Assembly: GCA_963556495.2 (NCBI GenBank)
Contig: OY747705.1
Location: 8,487,501-8,551,500, forward strand
From: Valencia hispanica
Lineage: Eukaryota; Chordata; Actinopteri; Cyprinodontiformes; Valenciidae
DNA: 64,000 nucleotides
Direction of reading: 5' to 3'
Of this stretch, positions 33,386-46,329 are shown one piece after another. The position numbers and the translations under genes were made by a program. Within the stretch, counting starts at the first letter, position 1, and each line of letters opens with the position of its first letter. Under the pieces are notes generated by a model. That model was not told where the DNA came from, did no database searches, and was given only the letters and a program-made list of their open reading frames with translations.

Positions 33386-35204
33386 CATTAAAAAAAACAA
33401 CTTTTTTTTTTAAAGGTGAAACATAAATTGAGCAAAGAGACATGCGCCAACTGGAGCAGAGATGTGATCATTTATTGAGTTTGTGATTTCTGATCAAACA
33501 GTGGCCCAATATAATATCCAGGCCGATTTATGCCTGCAGCCGGGTTCAAAAGGAAAATATTCCACATATAGTTCAGCCTGCATGTACAGTTATCAACATA
33601 TGATGGGAGAACATTTTTGTTCCCAGGTCTTTTTTTTATTATTATCAGAAGCTTCATCATCGATGCCCCCTGGAAAAAGAAAGGAGGTAAAAAAAAAAAG
33701 CATGGCGCTTTAAAAAAGCTCCTAATAATTCTAACTTTCACGGATGAGGCGGATGGACCCCTCGGGAAAAATCTAAAAGACTGAAACAAAGACAGGCCAC
33801 GTCTTCCTTCCTCAACATTGATTGAAATCAGTGATTCACAAGGATTTCTCCTTTTCTTTCTTTTTTTTTAACGCTTCATTTCCTCCCTAAACCGTACAAG
33901 ATCCAGGCCTGCGAAAAAATACTGAATGATTTAACAGCCAGCCGAGCCGAGCCGAGCCGAGCCGAGCCGAGCGAAGGAGGACAGGGGGAGAAGTTCTCAT
34001 TTGGAGCAGGATTTACTGAAGCCTGTGGCGCAATGCCGGTGGTTCACATCATTACTGATTCTATCGAAATAAGAAGGAACTCTCAGTTTTAGGTTTAGGT
34101 AAAAAAAAAAAGATTAAATATAAAAAAAGAAATCAAAAAGAACAGAGACGATGGACTGACTTCATGATGTTGTGAAAAGGGAGATTCCGCAGCTTCGGCA
34201 TTAAGTGATTTTAAGAGTCTGATCGAGCCACAGGCTGACCTCAGTGCTTTAGAATAAGTCAAACATGACGTGTCACTGCCAGACAGAGCTGAGGATAGCC
34301 TGTGGATGTTCCTCCTCTCTCATTAATCACGTCTAACCATTCCCAAAGCTTTCCATCTTCTCCCTCTGAGGATGGAGATCCTCCAGTGAGATCTCAGAGA
34401 GAACCATCCTTATTTAAACAAGCCATTAGGCTGACCAGATTTCCTCCAAAGGGCAAAGGTGGATTCTTTTTATTTAAAAAAAGGTTTTTTTTCCTTTAAC
34501 GCATCCCCTCCCCGCCGCCCCAAGGCATATCAAATATGAATGGAATAAGGCCGGATCGATAGGAGAGGCCGGGTAATCAGAACAGCGCAGTCTGAGGCCC
34601 GCAATCCGCACGCTGGTGCCGCATCATAGCGGAGCGTTATGGATGGATGAATGAATTTCTCCTGATGTACACAGTTGTGCAATTAGAAAGATCAGGGTCA
34701 GGGTTCTGGTGGTTTATGGATGATCTATTATTAATCTGCAGTTAAACATGAATGATAAAGGAGAGATTTTAGTGACCCACTTTGATGTGACTTAAACTAC
34801 AGGACCTCTTTTTATTGATTATTTTTTGGGGCCAAAAAAAAACATACTTAAAGCCTTTTCTATATAAATAAATTAAACTCCCAGCTTATATAGTTTGTCA
34901 TAAAAAGAACATGTCATGGTCAGATTCATGTATTTCTTTTGCTTTTTTGTTTTCATTTCGAGATTTCTAATCCAGCCTTCGATAAGACAGCTTTCACCCG
35001 CACCTGCCTCTGATGACATCACGTAAGGCAACTGATTGGAGCTCTTTTCACTATATAGTTGGTGTGTATTTCTGTTGGCTGTTTGTTTGTTTTTTGTTGA
35101 ACTATTTCTAGGGTTTTAATAACTTTCATATTTAGGGGGTGGAGTGAGGGGGTTTCAAAATTAGCATGCTATGAAACCCCCAACAAAGATGGAACAGGAT
35201 AAAA
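33386..35204. other. Intergenic DNA with low-complexity runs
   Basis: Only a (GCCGA)6-7 pentamer tract at 33941-33972 and poly-A/poly-T runs stand out. No gene seen. Confidence 0.5.
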
Positions 35205-35485
35205 TAGAACAGAAATACCATTTATTGTCCCACAGAAGGGGAATTCAGGTGTAGCAAAGTAACAAGAAACTGAAGCATGTAGATTCACACAAAAAACTGA
35301 AAAATATATACATATATATATATATATATTATGTACATTAAAGACAAAATTAACTTGCTAAAATACTGTACAGTTATTGAAATAAAAATAACATATGCAG
35401 ATCCAACAAATGTGCAAATGAGCAGGATCATTTTAATATATCTACAGAAGACATTTAAAGACATGTGCATAAGCGCATAAATAAA
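35205..35485 (-). mobile_element. LINE 3' end, copy 2
   Basis: Same order of blocks as 33122-33385 (CATTTATTGTCCCACAGA, TAGATTCACACAA, ACTGTACAGTTATT, GAGCAGGATCATT), with a TA microsatellite expanded in the middle. 5'-truncated at a similar point. Confidence 0.7.
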
Positions 35486-36111
35486 ACTTCAAATTATACT
35501 GCTCGGATCTCAAATTCGTATTTAAAAATACAGATATTTTGCATTATAGGAGTGTCTTGCAGAGGAGTGGGTTTTGGAAATGGACCCCACCCAGTATGGG
35601 GCCGCTTCTAGGAAAAGATAAGAGGGAAATCCCTTCTTCTTTGGACAATCAGAAGCAGAGGAACAGTTCAGACTGTGTGCAGTATCACTGCACTGGCAAA
35701 TCACGTCACTTGAAGTCACTTGAAGTGATACAAGTACAATATAAGTCCTGAAGATCGTCACCATGGTTTGCTTCACTTTCAGCATCCATGGCGATATCCA
35801 TCACGACGCTGCGACAGAAGGTAGAACTTCTCGCCTTTTGAAAGCAAGTCTAAAAGCTTCAGAATCTCTGTTCAAATCTGTCAGCAGTCACTCGTCCTCC
35901 ACCAAATGTTTACTATCACCAGCTTGATTCTTGTGCCTCTTGTGATGTCATCAGTCAACCAAGACAGAATGAAAAGTTTGTCTTTTCAACACGAACAAAA
36001 AAAACTTCACTCCCCTGAAAACACCGTCCTTCATTAACTAACTGTTTTTACTCTCAGCTTGTATTTGAAAACATTGTTTTTTTAAATAATACATTAAACA
36101 TACATACATAC

Positions 36112-36122
36112 ATATATATATA

Positions 36123-36162
<40 letters not shown>
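36112..36162 (+). repeat. (TA)n microsatellite
   Basis: About 50 bp of TA with one TTT interruption. A smaller TA tract is at 35304-35330. Confidence 0.95.
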
Positions 36163-36169
<7 letters not shown>

Positions 36170-37529
36170 CTTGGCAGGTTACAAAAGGGCTACTTTTGGA
36201 AGATGTGTAACTTTACACAATGGAACAGAAATAATGATTAGTAAATCTATCTCTGATTTTTTTTTATGAAGAGCAAGATGAGTCCCATGCTGCTGACAAG
36301 TGTTGATGTGAGCGTCATTATCTAGAAAACACTTAGTGATTGATGTTGTACTTACTGAGAGGGGAGACAGAGAGAGTAAATGTGATTATTTCCCCTGAGG
36401 GTGAGCACGCCTGCTGTGTGTACTGTCATAATAACGCCGTATTTGCTCTCACGCCCTGATCAGCAGATTTCACACAGGTCTGACAGGCTCCAGACTGTGA
36501 TAACCTGACAGAGGTGCAGGATTACTGACAGCGGCCTTTAGAGCAGAAGCACTGATTAATGACAGCAAAGACAGAAAGAAAGATGAGGCAGCAGATAGAC
36601 TACTGAATCTGTTTATGTTTTTTTATCTGGAAAAAGTTGCTGCATCAAACAGACTTTTCTTTTCTGTTAACCTAACCCCCATTCCCACCCCCCCCCCCAG
36701 GTTGGTTGGTTGACACGCCAACCGAGAGCTGCGACACAAGAGGAGAAGCCGGGACGCTCATATAGGACACAGCTCTTTTGTTGCACGGCCTTATTCATTA
36801 TTCACCTGATCTGAAAAACAGACTGCAAAGCAACTGCACAGCTGTCATCAAGCAACAAGGCGCGGACACAAATTATTCATGATGCAGCAAAGAACCGGCA
36901 GCAGGATGAGAAGAGAGGAAAATAATAACAAGAGACATGAGCGAGGCTGCTGACAGGCTGGACCCGTGAGAGAGGACAGTCCACCTCCTTGAAAATGAGG
37001 GAATGTTTGATCACTGTTTTTTTTTTCTTCTAATCTTCTTTTATTAAATTATGACACATAAAATGAAATCATCCCACCAGAAAAATCTGGGAAAACAGTT
37101 CTTCCCCAAAGAATCTTAACTCTGCAACAAGACAGAACCATCAAACCAAAAGGAGAAATGTTTGTTTCACAAGCTTTGTAAAAGTCTTTCATCTCATTCA
37201 ACTTTTCCTCCTTTTTATTATGGTTAAATCGCATACTTTAATTCCTTTTTATGGGGTTTCTATGTGACACATCATCACAAAGTAGAATATTATTATCTGG
37301 TGAAACCAAAATAACTCATATCCTACAAATAATAAATATTCTACAAATAAACGTCTAGTCTAGGAAGTGTAGTGTCTGTTTGTTTTCAGCCCCCAGATCA
37401 AAATCTATAATTGCAGCAGCAGTTTAGTTTTAATGCACATAAGCACCCATTAATCATTTCCTTCCCCTTCACAATTATGGTGAAGGTGTTATGTTGCCAT
37501 TCAGTTCTGCAACTCAAACCATGTCACAT
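36163..37529. other. Intergenic DNA, no feature seen
   Basis: Non-repetitive by eye and without coding signal; 36290-36960 is comparatively GC-balanced and contains a C run at about 36690. Confidence 0.5.
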
Positions 37530-37530
37530 A

Positions 37531-37830
37531 CAGAGGTGGGTAGTAACTAGTTACATTTACTTTCATAACTGTTTTGGAGAGAAAAAAAGGTACCTTTAGG
37601 AGTAGTTTTACTATACTTCATACTTTTATTTCAGTAATAACAAACTTACGGTTTATGGTATAGACAGATCTCTTGTGCTGTTTTTGTGTTATTTTCCATC
37701 TGCTGAGCCTGTAGCGCCATTTCTAGGTCAAAAAGATACATTAAACATTTTTCATTTCAGTATTCAAACACCAGAATTTGCACATAACTTTCCTTTCCTG
37801 TCGGATGACATAGTTGTTAAATATTACTTT
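37531..37830. mobile_element. Truncated hAT-like non-autonomous element
   Basis: Begins CAGAGGTGGGTAGTAACTAG, identical to the (complemented) right terminus of the complete element at 62042-62731. It shares internal blocks with it (ATCTGCTGAGCCTGTAGCGC; ACCAGAATTTGCACATAA). The opposite terminus is missing. Confidence 0.75.
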
Positions 37831-37999
37831 AGGAAGCTTGCAGCCTCTCCCTACTGGTTGAAAGCGGAATTACAACTGTTGCTCGCACCGGCTTCACATA
37901 TAACGATGTTGTTGGACAAGGTGGTGTGTTTTGCATGTTTTTATGAATGAATGATTATCGGCCGTTTAGAAACAAAAAAACTAGGACTTTGCTTGCTAC

Positions 38000-38480
38000 T
38001 TATTTAGATGGTTTGAAACTGTAAAAATGGACCAACAGAGACACAGTAAAGCAGGTATAGACCCTCCTCTGCCATTCAATAGTTTGTGTTAGGTCAGGAC
38101 CCATAGCTACATATCTGGATTGTTGGTTGGTACAGATGGATGCCCTCCACAAAAACGTACAGATCGGTCTGTGATCTCTAAGAAGACAAGATGATGTCAG
38201 CATCTGCAGAAAACAGCTGCTGATGTTCACAGATCTGTGGTTGATGGAGCCCTCTTCTACACTGTGAGTGGAAACTGCAAGAAGAAGGACAAAGCAAGAC
38301 TTTACAGAGTGGAGGGCGAGACTGGCTCAATGATGGGACATGCTGCTGGACACAGTGATCCTGGAGAAACTGTAGGCCAGGACAACAAACAGCAGTCTCA
38401 TCAGCTAGAGAAGTGCTTTCAGCCACAGTCTCCTGTTTGACAGAGACACTAGCAGACTCTTTTTGCCTCCTTTTTCTCAG
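38000..38480 (+). mobile_element. LINE reverse-transcriptase 3' fragment (Rex1-like)
   Basis: Decayed + strand reading includes DDVSICRKQLLMFTDLWLM and DRDTSRLFLPPFS, corresponding to the end of fish Rex1/Babar-type polymerases. Stops throughout. Confidence 0.6.
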
Positions 38481-38489
38481 GGGTGTACG

Positions 38490-39180
38490 GTTGAAATCAG
38501 AAGTATCCACATGTGGTATGAAAAGACACACAACCTACTTTTTCTCACCGTCTGGCATTCTGGGATTGCGCCGCTCAACGTGGCAGTATGGTGGAGTAGC
38601 TCTGTTACTTTCGCTCTGTTTGTTTTTCTTTTTAAAAACTTTTATTCCTCAATTTCTGGCAGAAACATTTTTTTTGGGATGACTGTTCTTCTGGATTTTA
38701 AATGCTGTGTAGCTGGGAGGATTTTTGCAAATACTTTTTTTTTTACTTTTGGACATTTGTTATGATGTATAACCATGGCAACAAGGTGGTTTACAACAGG
38801 GAGCAGCTGATTAACATCACAAAAGCTCAAATAATACCTCAACTGCAGCCACAAAACCCTGATGAGTTGAAAAGGAGATGCCATGGATATAGAGCAGGAG
38901 CAAAGTGGAGAGAGAAAAGGAGGAGTTTCAAACCATCTCCATCAATCACATTGGGCAATGTGAGATCGTTGGCAAACAGGTTTGATGCTGAGACCCTCTG
39001 GAGATTAGTGTGCAAAAAATGATTCTTCAAAAAATGAACATTATGGACAACCCTGAACATCCTCTTCATCAGACTGTCATACAACTACAGAGTGTCTTCA
39101 ATCAGAGGCTTCTTCAGATCTGCAGAGCGCTACAAGAGATCATCCCTCCCCACGGCCTAAGACTAAAGGGTTTTCTGTTT
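38490..39180 (+). mobile_element. Internally deleted LINE (Rex1-like)
   Basis: The frame from ATG 38765 reads VVYNREQLINI and, further on, SITLGNVRSLANRFDAE, the start of the endonuclease of Rex1/CR1-type ORF2. It stops at 39022 and is followed almost at once by SSIRGFFRSAERYKRSSLPT, the extreme C-terminal end of the polymerase. The whole reverse transcriptase is missing. Confidence 0.7.
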
Positions 39181-39199
39181 TAGGTCAGTTAGGATTCCC

Positions 39200-39460
39200 A
39201 AAATTCCCCATTTCTACTTGCTAAATGCCAGAATAATGAAATATTTTCTTTGTTAACTTTCTTTGGATTTTGGATTAGTTCCACAAAATTGGGCAGTATT
39301 GCAGTTTTATAACTGTTTGACTTGGGTCAAACATTTTGGGTATGCTTCTTGCCCGTTCCTCCTGACAGAACTGCTGTAACTGGGTCAGGTTTGTAGGCCG
39401 CCTTGTTCGCACACACCCTTTCAGCTCTGCCCAGAAACTTTCTCTGGGACTGACATTCTC
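39200..39460 (-). mobile_element. Tc1-like fragment
   Basis: GTAACTGGGTCAGGTTTGTA then GGCCGCCTTGTTCGCACACA is the reverse-strand form of a common fish Tc1-like transposase 5' region. Confidence 0.55.
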
Positions 39461-39719
39461 ATGACACTATCTATTTTGTTTTTTCTATTTTTCTATTTTC
39501 TATTTTACTGTTGCTGGTCTCTAAACCTGCAGCTAGTCTCAGCAGATTGTCGCTCACACTGGGAATCTCTGCCTGTTAAAAAGGAGTCGTTCCTTTCCAC
39601 CTTCACCACATGCTTGCTCTTGGAGGAGAGATTGCTGAAAAGTCAACTACTTGATGCAATCCCTTGAAACCTTTTTACAGCTGGCATTACATATTTAATT
39701 GTGATTATTGTATTATGAT

Positions 39720-39864
39720 AGTCTCTCTGCTGCGATGACCTGGCGACCTGTCCCGGGTGTACCCCGCCTCTCGCCCCGTGACTGCTGGAGATAGGCACCA
39801 GCCCCCCTGCAACCCTGTATAGGAATGACGGGTAGAGATAATGGATGGATGGATGGATGGATGG
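39720..39864 (+). mobile_element. SINE/LINE 3' tail ending in (ATGG)n
   Basis: Contains GATGACCTGGCGACCTGTCC and GACTGCTGGAGATAGGCACC, a very common fish retroposon tail, and ends in six ATGG units at 39841-39864. 5'-truncated. Confidence 0.7.
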
Positions 39865-41439
39865 TCTCTCTGTTTCATCATTCACATTTCTAGCTATCAT
39901 GTGACTTTGGGAGATTTTGCAAGACTACAATTACTGTGACATGAACTTGACCCAGTCTCTTCTGATTCCAAGTAGATTGCAGAAAAAGGAAGTAACTGAT
40001 GAAACATCACTATATTTCCTTAATAAAACACAATTGCTTTCTGTTATTCAAAAGTGGAGTGCCCTGTTAGACTGCCCCCTTTTGCAATGACTGCTATCAC
40101 AAGTTTTCAACAGCAGTATTAGTCCAAAATGAAAAAATAATATGTTTTCCAGTGGCTTTACCAAAACATTTTACCACGAGGAATGCCATCGCAGATTCAC
40201 AGTGACCAATGGGAGGGTGCGTAGAGGGTGTGGACGGTGTTATTTTCAGTTTCTAGCTCTGCTTAGAACGGCATGTCTCAAGGTGTTTTGTGTGGTGGGG
40301 GCCAAACGAGAGCTGACATCCTTCTCCGTCCGTTTTCCTTGAAAGCTTTCCATTAGCTGGGTTCCTGTTCCGAGGGTCCGGAGGCCCTGAACAGCGTGAG
40401 TTCAGTCGGTGAAGGGGCAGAAGGGGTGGGCTGGAGGATGGAAGGGGCGGGGGCTTCAGGTTTGAGGAAAGGGGCAGGAGGGTCCGTAAGGCTATCCACT
40501 CATTTAAAGACATGTTTAGCCGCTTCATTTGGCATCACATATCACTGCACTATTTGGATGTGTGAGCTGTCACTCAGGAACCAAAAAGACTATTGCACTA
40601 CTGTCGCTCCGTTGCAGACCCCCCCCCCCCCCCCCCCAGCTGTCTTTACCTCGCTGGCCTGGTTTCGTCTCCTCTCTCAGTCCATGTCTAATAACATATG
40701 AATCCTGTAGGTGACATTAAAAGGTTCTTCAGATCCAAAGCCTCCAGAACAAGAGCTTCTAGATTTATTTTGGGGAGGGAAGGAAGACACATGAAAAGAA
40801 ATCCTGCAAAGAAAGGTGACAAGTATGGGAGCTGTGCAGCCTTTTAGTGAGCTGATTATGTTCTTGTTCACTTCAGAGAGAGCTTGAGATAAGGAAAGGA
40901 GCAGAATGCAGGAGGGTGACTTGTTATTACAGTGGGTTTCATAAGGCTGCAAGGTACTGTTAGAGCTTGACTAAGATTTTAAACCCTAATTAAAGGCTAG
41001 GTCACAATCAGCCATACGAATGGCTTCGAACGCCCTACAAATGATTTTTGGACCATTTCCTACAGCTTCCTCAAGAAAGCCTGCATCTTCTGTAAGGCTA
41101 CCAGTTGTTACCTGGGGTCGGCCCTCCTTTCCACACGGACAGAATAAACCGGCCAGCCATGGGGGGAAATAAAATCACTTCAACATCGACGTCTTCCAAA
41201 AAACCTTTAAAAAAAACACAACTCTAAGCTTGGCGCAAGGGTCAGGGCTACCGATGTTTATGAATCGGCAGAACAAAAAGTTCTGTCAGCTCACGGTGAC
41301 GACCGCTGATAGTGAAGAGTCACATCAGAAACAAGGAGACGGAGAGAGCTGTGTCCCTTGCAAAAAAAAAAGCAAGCAATGAAAACAGAGGGCTGCAGGA
41401 ACACGAGAGCAAGCAAAAGTATTTTAAAGTCTATTCTCT
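39865..41439. other. Intergenic DNA, mostly featureless
   Basis: Only a 20-C run (40619-40638) stands out. Short ORFs at 40253-40701 overlap on both strands in GC-rich sequence and match nothing I know. Confidence 0.45.
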
Positions 41440-41890
41440 GAGCTACTTTAGAATTAATGTATCAATGCAGCATGGCATGGAGGTGACCAGGCTGTGGTTC
41501 TGCAGAAGCCCTGGCTGCTTTGATAGCAGCCTTCAGGTCATCATCTGCATTGTTGGGTCAGGCGTTTCTCATTTTCCTCCCAACAATGCCCCAAAGTTTC
41601 TCTGCAGGGTTCAGATCAGGCCAGTTTGCTGGCCACAGTAACACCATGGTCATTTTGGTGGTTCTAGTAGTGTGGACAGAAACTAAGTCCTACATCATCT
41701 CCATTAAGCTTGTTGGCAGAAGAAAGCAAGAGGTGTTCTAAAAAGTGACTGAGCTGATTTTGGACTTATTCAAACAGTGGACCAACATCAGAGCTTGATT
41801 TCTAAATGAAAGGCACATTTTACTTTCGTCTGAAAAGAGGACCTGAGCAACGGACCACTGGAGGATGATGCAGTCTTCCACATGATTGTG
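41440..41890 (-). mobile_element. Tc1/mariner-like transposon fragment
   Basis: CTTTGATAGCAGCCTTCAGG, CAACAATGCCCCAAAGTTTC and GGCCAGTTTGCTGGCCACAG match, in order, a well-known fish DNA-transposon reverse strand. Family name not certain; internal deletions present. Confidence 0.55.
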
Positions 41891-41899
41891 GTCAATTGT

Positions 41900-43240
41900 T
41901 TTATGTAATATTCAAATGTTTTTTTTCTCCCCTCTTTTTGAAAGGGGTGTGGGGGTAGGCAAGGGGTCATTAGCTGTAAGCCATAACCATCACAACTAGC
42001 AGCAATTGAGCTTGAAATTTATCATTTTTTGTGTAAGGAATCTATTTAATACAAGACAATCACTTTTTGAACTGAAGTGCAGCGATAAACAGCTTTGGAT
42101 AGTAATGTAATTTATAAAGATGCATCCTTTATGAAGTAATATAAGGACTAATTTATAGATTTTATTGTAATTATTTAACTGTCTGACAAAATATACTTTT
42201 TTCAGATGAAAGCCAGGACATTGGTTTCTTATATATATATATAATATTATTTTATTTAAAAAAAAGAAAAAAAGAAATCAGCACCTTGAAGTGGTCATGT
42301 TGGGATCCTACAGCTCTTCAATTAATTTAACAATAAAAGGGAAAATGTGTTTTCATTTTCATCTTCATATAGGCTACTGTATATGTAGCATTTTATTTAG
42401 CTAAGCTCAGTACAAGAACCATGAACCAGTATAGTGTAGTCAAAATGTCATCTATGTAGGGACATGGGTTATGATACAGAAAAGGTTCATGCTCCTGCCA
42501 GAAAAACACAAAAAACCTTGTTCTGCCTATTTTATCTATGCAAAATGGACTAAAGATCTGTGAGTACGGAGCTGTGAGATATAACTCAGTGAAAGAGTCC
42601 TAACCAGGTCTGATTGTAGCTATGAATCTTTCTAAAAAATTCATAAGATCCATTTCACAAATGACCAAGCCAAGCATGCACCTGTATCTAAACAGTGGAG
42701 AGAGAGAGAGATCTATAAGAGGAGCCCACAGCCGGGGGAAACGCTACAAAACGGCAAAGATTTATTCTCAGCCATGATCAAATATTTATGCTGAGGCATT
42801 CAAGTAAAGTTACTTTTTGTGTTCTGATTTAATGAATGATTTGAGCAGTGGCAGTGCTGGGAGGCACAGATGTTGGATCCGCTGAAGCCTGCTCTAATGC
42901 CCATCCAGGGGTCGGTGTGGTCATGTGTCAGACTGCAGAAGGATCAAAGCACTGTGGGGATCGGAGTGGACGGTAAGTACCTCCGCAGCCCCAGAGGTCT
43001 GAACTGGACCGTGGCTGGGGAAGAAGAAGAAGTGAGATTACAGGATGTCTTAAAAAAAAAAAAATCCTGTATATGTAGATTATCTTTTTTTTATTGTAAT
43101 GTGCGTGAGATTAGGAATTAAAAAAACAAACTATAAAGCAACATGATAGAGGCTGCCCTTAAAGTTGATATTGTGAGTAAACTCATGTCCATCAAGTTAT
43201 CACAGCTCTGCAGCTAAAAAGGACAACCCCTATAGTCGAC
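41900..43240. other. Intergenic DNA, no feature seen
   Basis: AT-rich, with short A/T runs and a TATA run near 42230. No coding signal. Confidence 0.45.
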
Positions 43241-43249
43241 TTCATATAC

Positions 43250-43506
43250 AAAGTAATAATAATAATTCCTTCAACATTATAAAATAATACAATTACTAAT
43301 AATAGTTATACTGCTATTACTACTACTATAACAATATAATAATACGATTGCAAAATAATACTGCTGAATACTACTGATATTATTATTATTATTACTATTA
43401 TTATTATTACTACTACTGTTATGTTGGCATCTAATTCTACTACTAATAAGATATTACAACTACTACTACTACTACTACTACTACTAATAATAATAATAAT
43501 ATTAAC

Positions 43507-43565
<59 letters not shown>

Positions 43566-43930
43566 TGAATAAAAATAATGATAATAGTAATAACGTAATT
43601 ATTTTATATTTTATTTATTATGTAACTTTTTGCACATTAAAATAAAACAACTAATGATTGGATAATGATTAAAATTATTGTTATTATTCCTGGTAATTCT
43701 AATAATAATAATTATTATTGAGAAGTGGCCGTAATAAAGATATTTTTAACATATTAAAAATAATACTATTACTAGTAATACTAATACTAATAAATAAACA
43801 ACACTACTACTACTACTAATAATAATATATTTTCAACATAGTTAAAAAGGCTTATTATCATGATTATTATTGTTGTTATTATGACACAATAATAATCATG
43901 ATAATAACAATAACAATAATACTTCAGTAT
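43250..43930. repeat. Trinucleotide (AAT/ATT/ACT)n region with hairpin
   Basis: A mosaic of AAT, ACT and ATT repeats over 0.7 kb, with the purest AAT run at 43486-43562. A 19-bp perfect inverted repeat (43854-43872 and 43887-43905, 14-nt loop) lies at its right end. Confidence 0.9.
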
Positions 43931-45865
43931 TTGGACAGGAGATGTCTTTAGTTAAAATGGCTCATTAACAGCATGGTTCTGCGGTGAACTTTAGGTCTGT
44001 TCAGTAAGATGAAAGGAGATGCCTTTAAAGCATCAAGCTAACTCAGTTTCTCTTGTTCTTTATATCAAGTTCCAATAAGTTGCCAATCACTCCATTAGAG
44101 ACAAACCAGTCAACAACAGGCCTGCATCTGATTGGACTGATCCAAAATGACAAAGCCACAGTCAAAGGAAATGGATCCTGGCAGTGCAGTGACTCCCCTA
44201 TTCTCCCTCTGGCATTCTCTGAAACTTTAATGAGCTCACATTGAATCTGATCTGGCCTCCTTTCCTCTGGATTTTACCTTCACTCTGAACTGTCCACATA
44301 CTCTTAAACTCACTGAATCGCATAAGACAAACATGAAGACTATGCTAAGTCAACACTGGAGAGAAAGCAGCTTTATTAAATTATCAAACTTACCAACTAG
44401 GCTACATATATGCTATTTATTGACCAAGTAGATGAAGAAGTAAAGTAAGATTGCAGATCAGATGGTCTGACAGCAAGCTGTGAGTGGGCAGAAAGTGCCA
44501 GGAGACATCTGTGGCAGGTGACACAGAAATCGTAACACTTGAGCGAACACTTAAATGGATAAAAGGAGTCTGGAAAAAAAAGAAGAAGCTAAAAGCCTCC
44601 ATCAGTTTCAACAAGACATCGGTACCCAAAACACAGTGTGTCAGCATCTTTAAACACCGGCAAGAAGAGGGGATGACAGAATCATTCTGACAGCCTGTTC
44701 ACATGTAACATCTCCGATTCACCCACCTTGGGGAGTTGCTGGGCAGTTTCCCCCCCTTGTTGGGGTGGGGGTGTTTGGGGGGTTGGGAGCCGAGCCCTTG
44801 TGTGTTCTAGCAGAGTGAGCCAGGACATCTTCTTCATATTGATCAGATTATGACAGGGTGACAGTCTCCACAGCCTGGAGATACAGCCGGAGAGCAGCAG
44901 TTATCTGTGTCTATCGAGGTGTCTGCTCTGTGCGTATTGATTGGGAACAACTTGACATTGGGAAGAAATTCCGATTTACAAAAGGTTGAGCAGGCGGCGG
45001 CGGAGTCTGCACACGTGTGCTAAAGGGAGTGTGGTTCTCCCCAGACAGACGCTGCAGCTCCGGCGTCCAGACCGGGCCTTTGTGTCACCTTGGGGGCTTT
45101 CAGCTCAGAGTACACTAGTAGATAAAGCCGCTCTGCAGCATGATGAAAGATGTGAAAAGAACTGGGCAACATTACCTCAGCAGCCGATGTTGGAGCACAA
45201 ACAGATGTTCACTAAACACACTCAGACTGCACCGGTGAGGCCCCTACCTACTGCGATCGGGTGCCACAGTGACAAAGCTTTTACAAAAAGGGGGCCGGGG
45301 TCAAGATTCTCCCTGGTGAGCCCACCATCTCCATTAGCTCTAAGTTCAATGGGGTACCTTTCTCCTCGTTTAAGATATTCACCCTCTTGACTCAAGTTCC
45401 ACCTTGGCCCCATTGGTGACAGAAAGAAAATGCTCATTCTAACCCTGACTTTTAGGAGATGAAACGTGCACTGTATGTTGACCAATAACGTAACCACATA
45501 ACTGTTTTAGCTTTTAGGAGCTTTAGAGTTCAATGTGTTACATAACTGCTGTAGAACGAGAATAAGCTCAACTCTGTTCATCAGAACTGTACGCCATGAA
45601 TCAAACATGTGAGCCCAAACAGATAAACATGCTTAGACAACTTCCCAAACTCTGCATTTAGTGCAACTTCTGAACCCTTTAACTTTTATGTTTCAACCTC
45701 GACCTTTGGTATTTATTATATAGACTGTATAAAAACCTTTCCTTTCCTGTGTTTACACAGTCCGGATTAAGTTAATTAGTTCTGTTTGATGAATGATAAA
45801 ATAACGAGAGACAATGTTTTTAATCACTTTGTTCAGATTCAGATGTTTACAGAAACATCTCAGTG
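43931..45865. other. Intergenic DNA, no feature seen
   Basis: No exon or recognised transposon. Overlapping small ORFs at 44986-45390 (+) and 45222-45497 (-) match nothing known to me. Confidence 0.45.
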
Positions 45866-45867
45866 AA

Positions 45868-46137
45868 GCAGTAGGGTGGCTGTAGCTCAGTGGTAGAGTT
45901 CTCAGCCTGCAACCCAGAAATTGTGGGTTCGATTCCAGTTTCCAACATGTCGTTGTGTCCTTGGGCAAGACACTTCACCTACCTTGCCTACCGGTGTTGG
46001 CCAGAAGGGCCGATGGTGCGATATTCTGTCAGTCTGCCCCAGGGCAGCTGTGGCTATAATCATAGCTTGCTTCCACCAGTGTGTGAGAGTGAATGAATAC
46101 TGGAGTTGAAAAGCACTATATAAATTATTATTATAAA
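45868..46137 (+). mobile_element. tRNA-derived SINE (copy 2)
   Basis: Complete-looking: A box TAGCTCAGTGG (45883-45893), B box GGTTCGATTCC (45926-45936), body with GGGCAAGACACTTCACCTAC and CTGCCCCAGGGCAGCTGTGG, tail AAAAGCACTATATAAATTAT plus ATT units. The boxes are pol III promoter elements inherited from a tRNA. Confidence 0.9.
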
Positions 46138-46329
46138 GTGGAATCTGCCTTCCTATGAGGCTCGCAGATTAAAAGTAACGACCTTTAAGCAAACACAGAT
46201 TTATTTATTAAAATGTTTTTTTTCATCGGTCTGATGTATGATGTTAATCTTAAATGTCGTATTTTCATCAGCTGGAAACAAAAAATCATTTTAATTAACA
46301 GAAATACTTCAAAACAGTCAGTGTGGAAT

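Noticed and set aside
43421..43645. Open frame with Leu/Ile runs
   Set aside because: A translation of the trinucleotide repeats.
45868..45945. tRNA gene suggested by A and B boxes
   Set aside because: Continues into a SINE body that is shared with 13140-13482.
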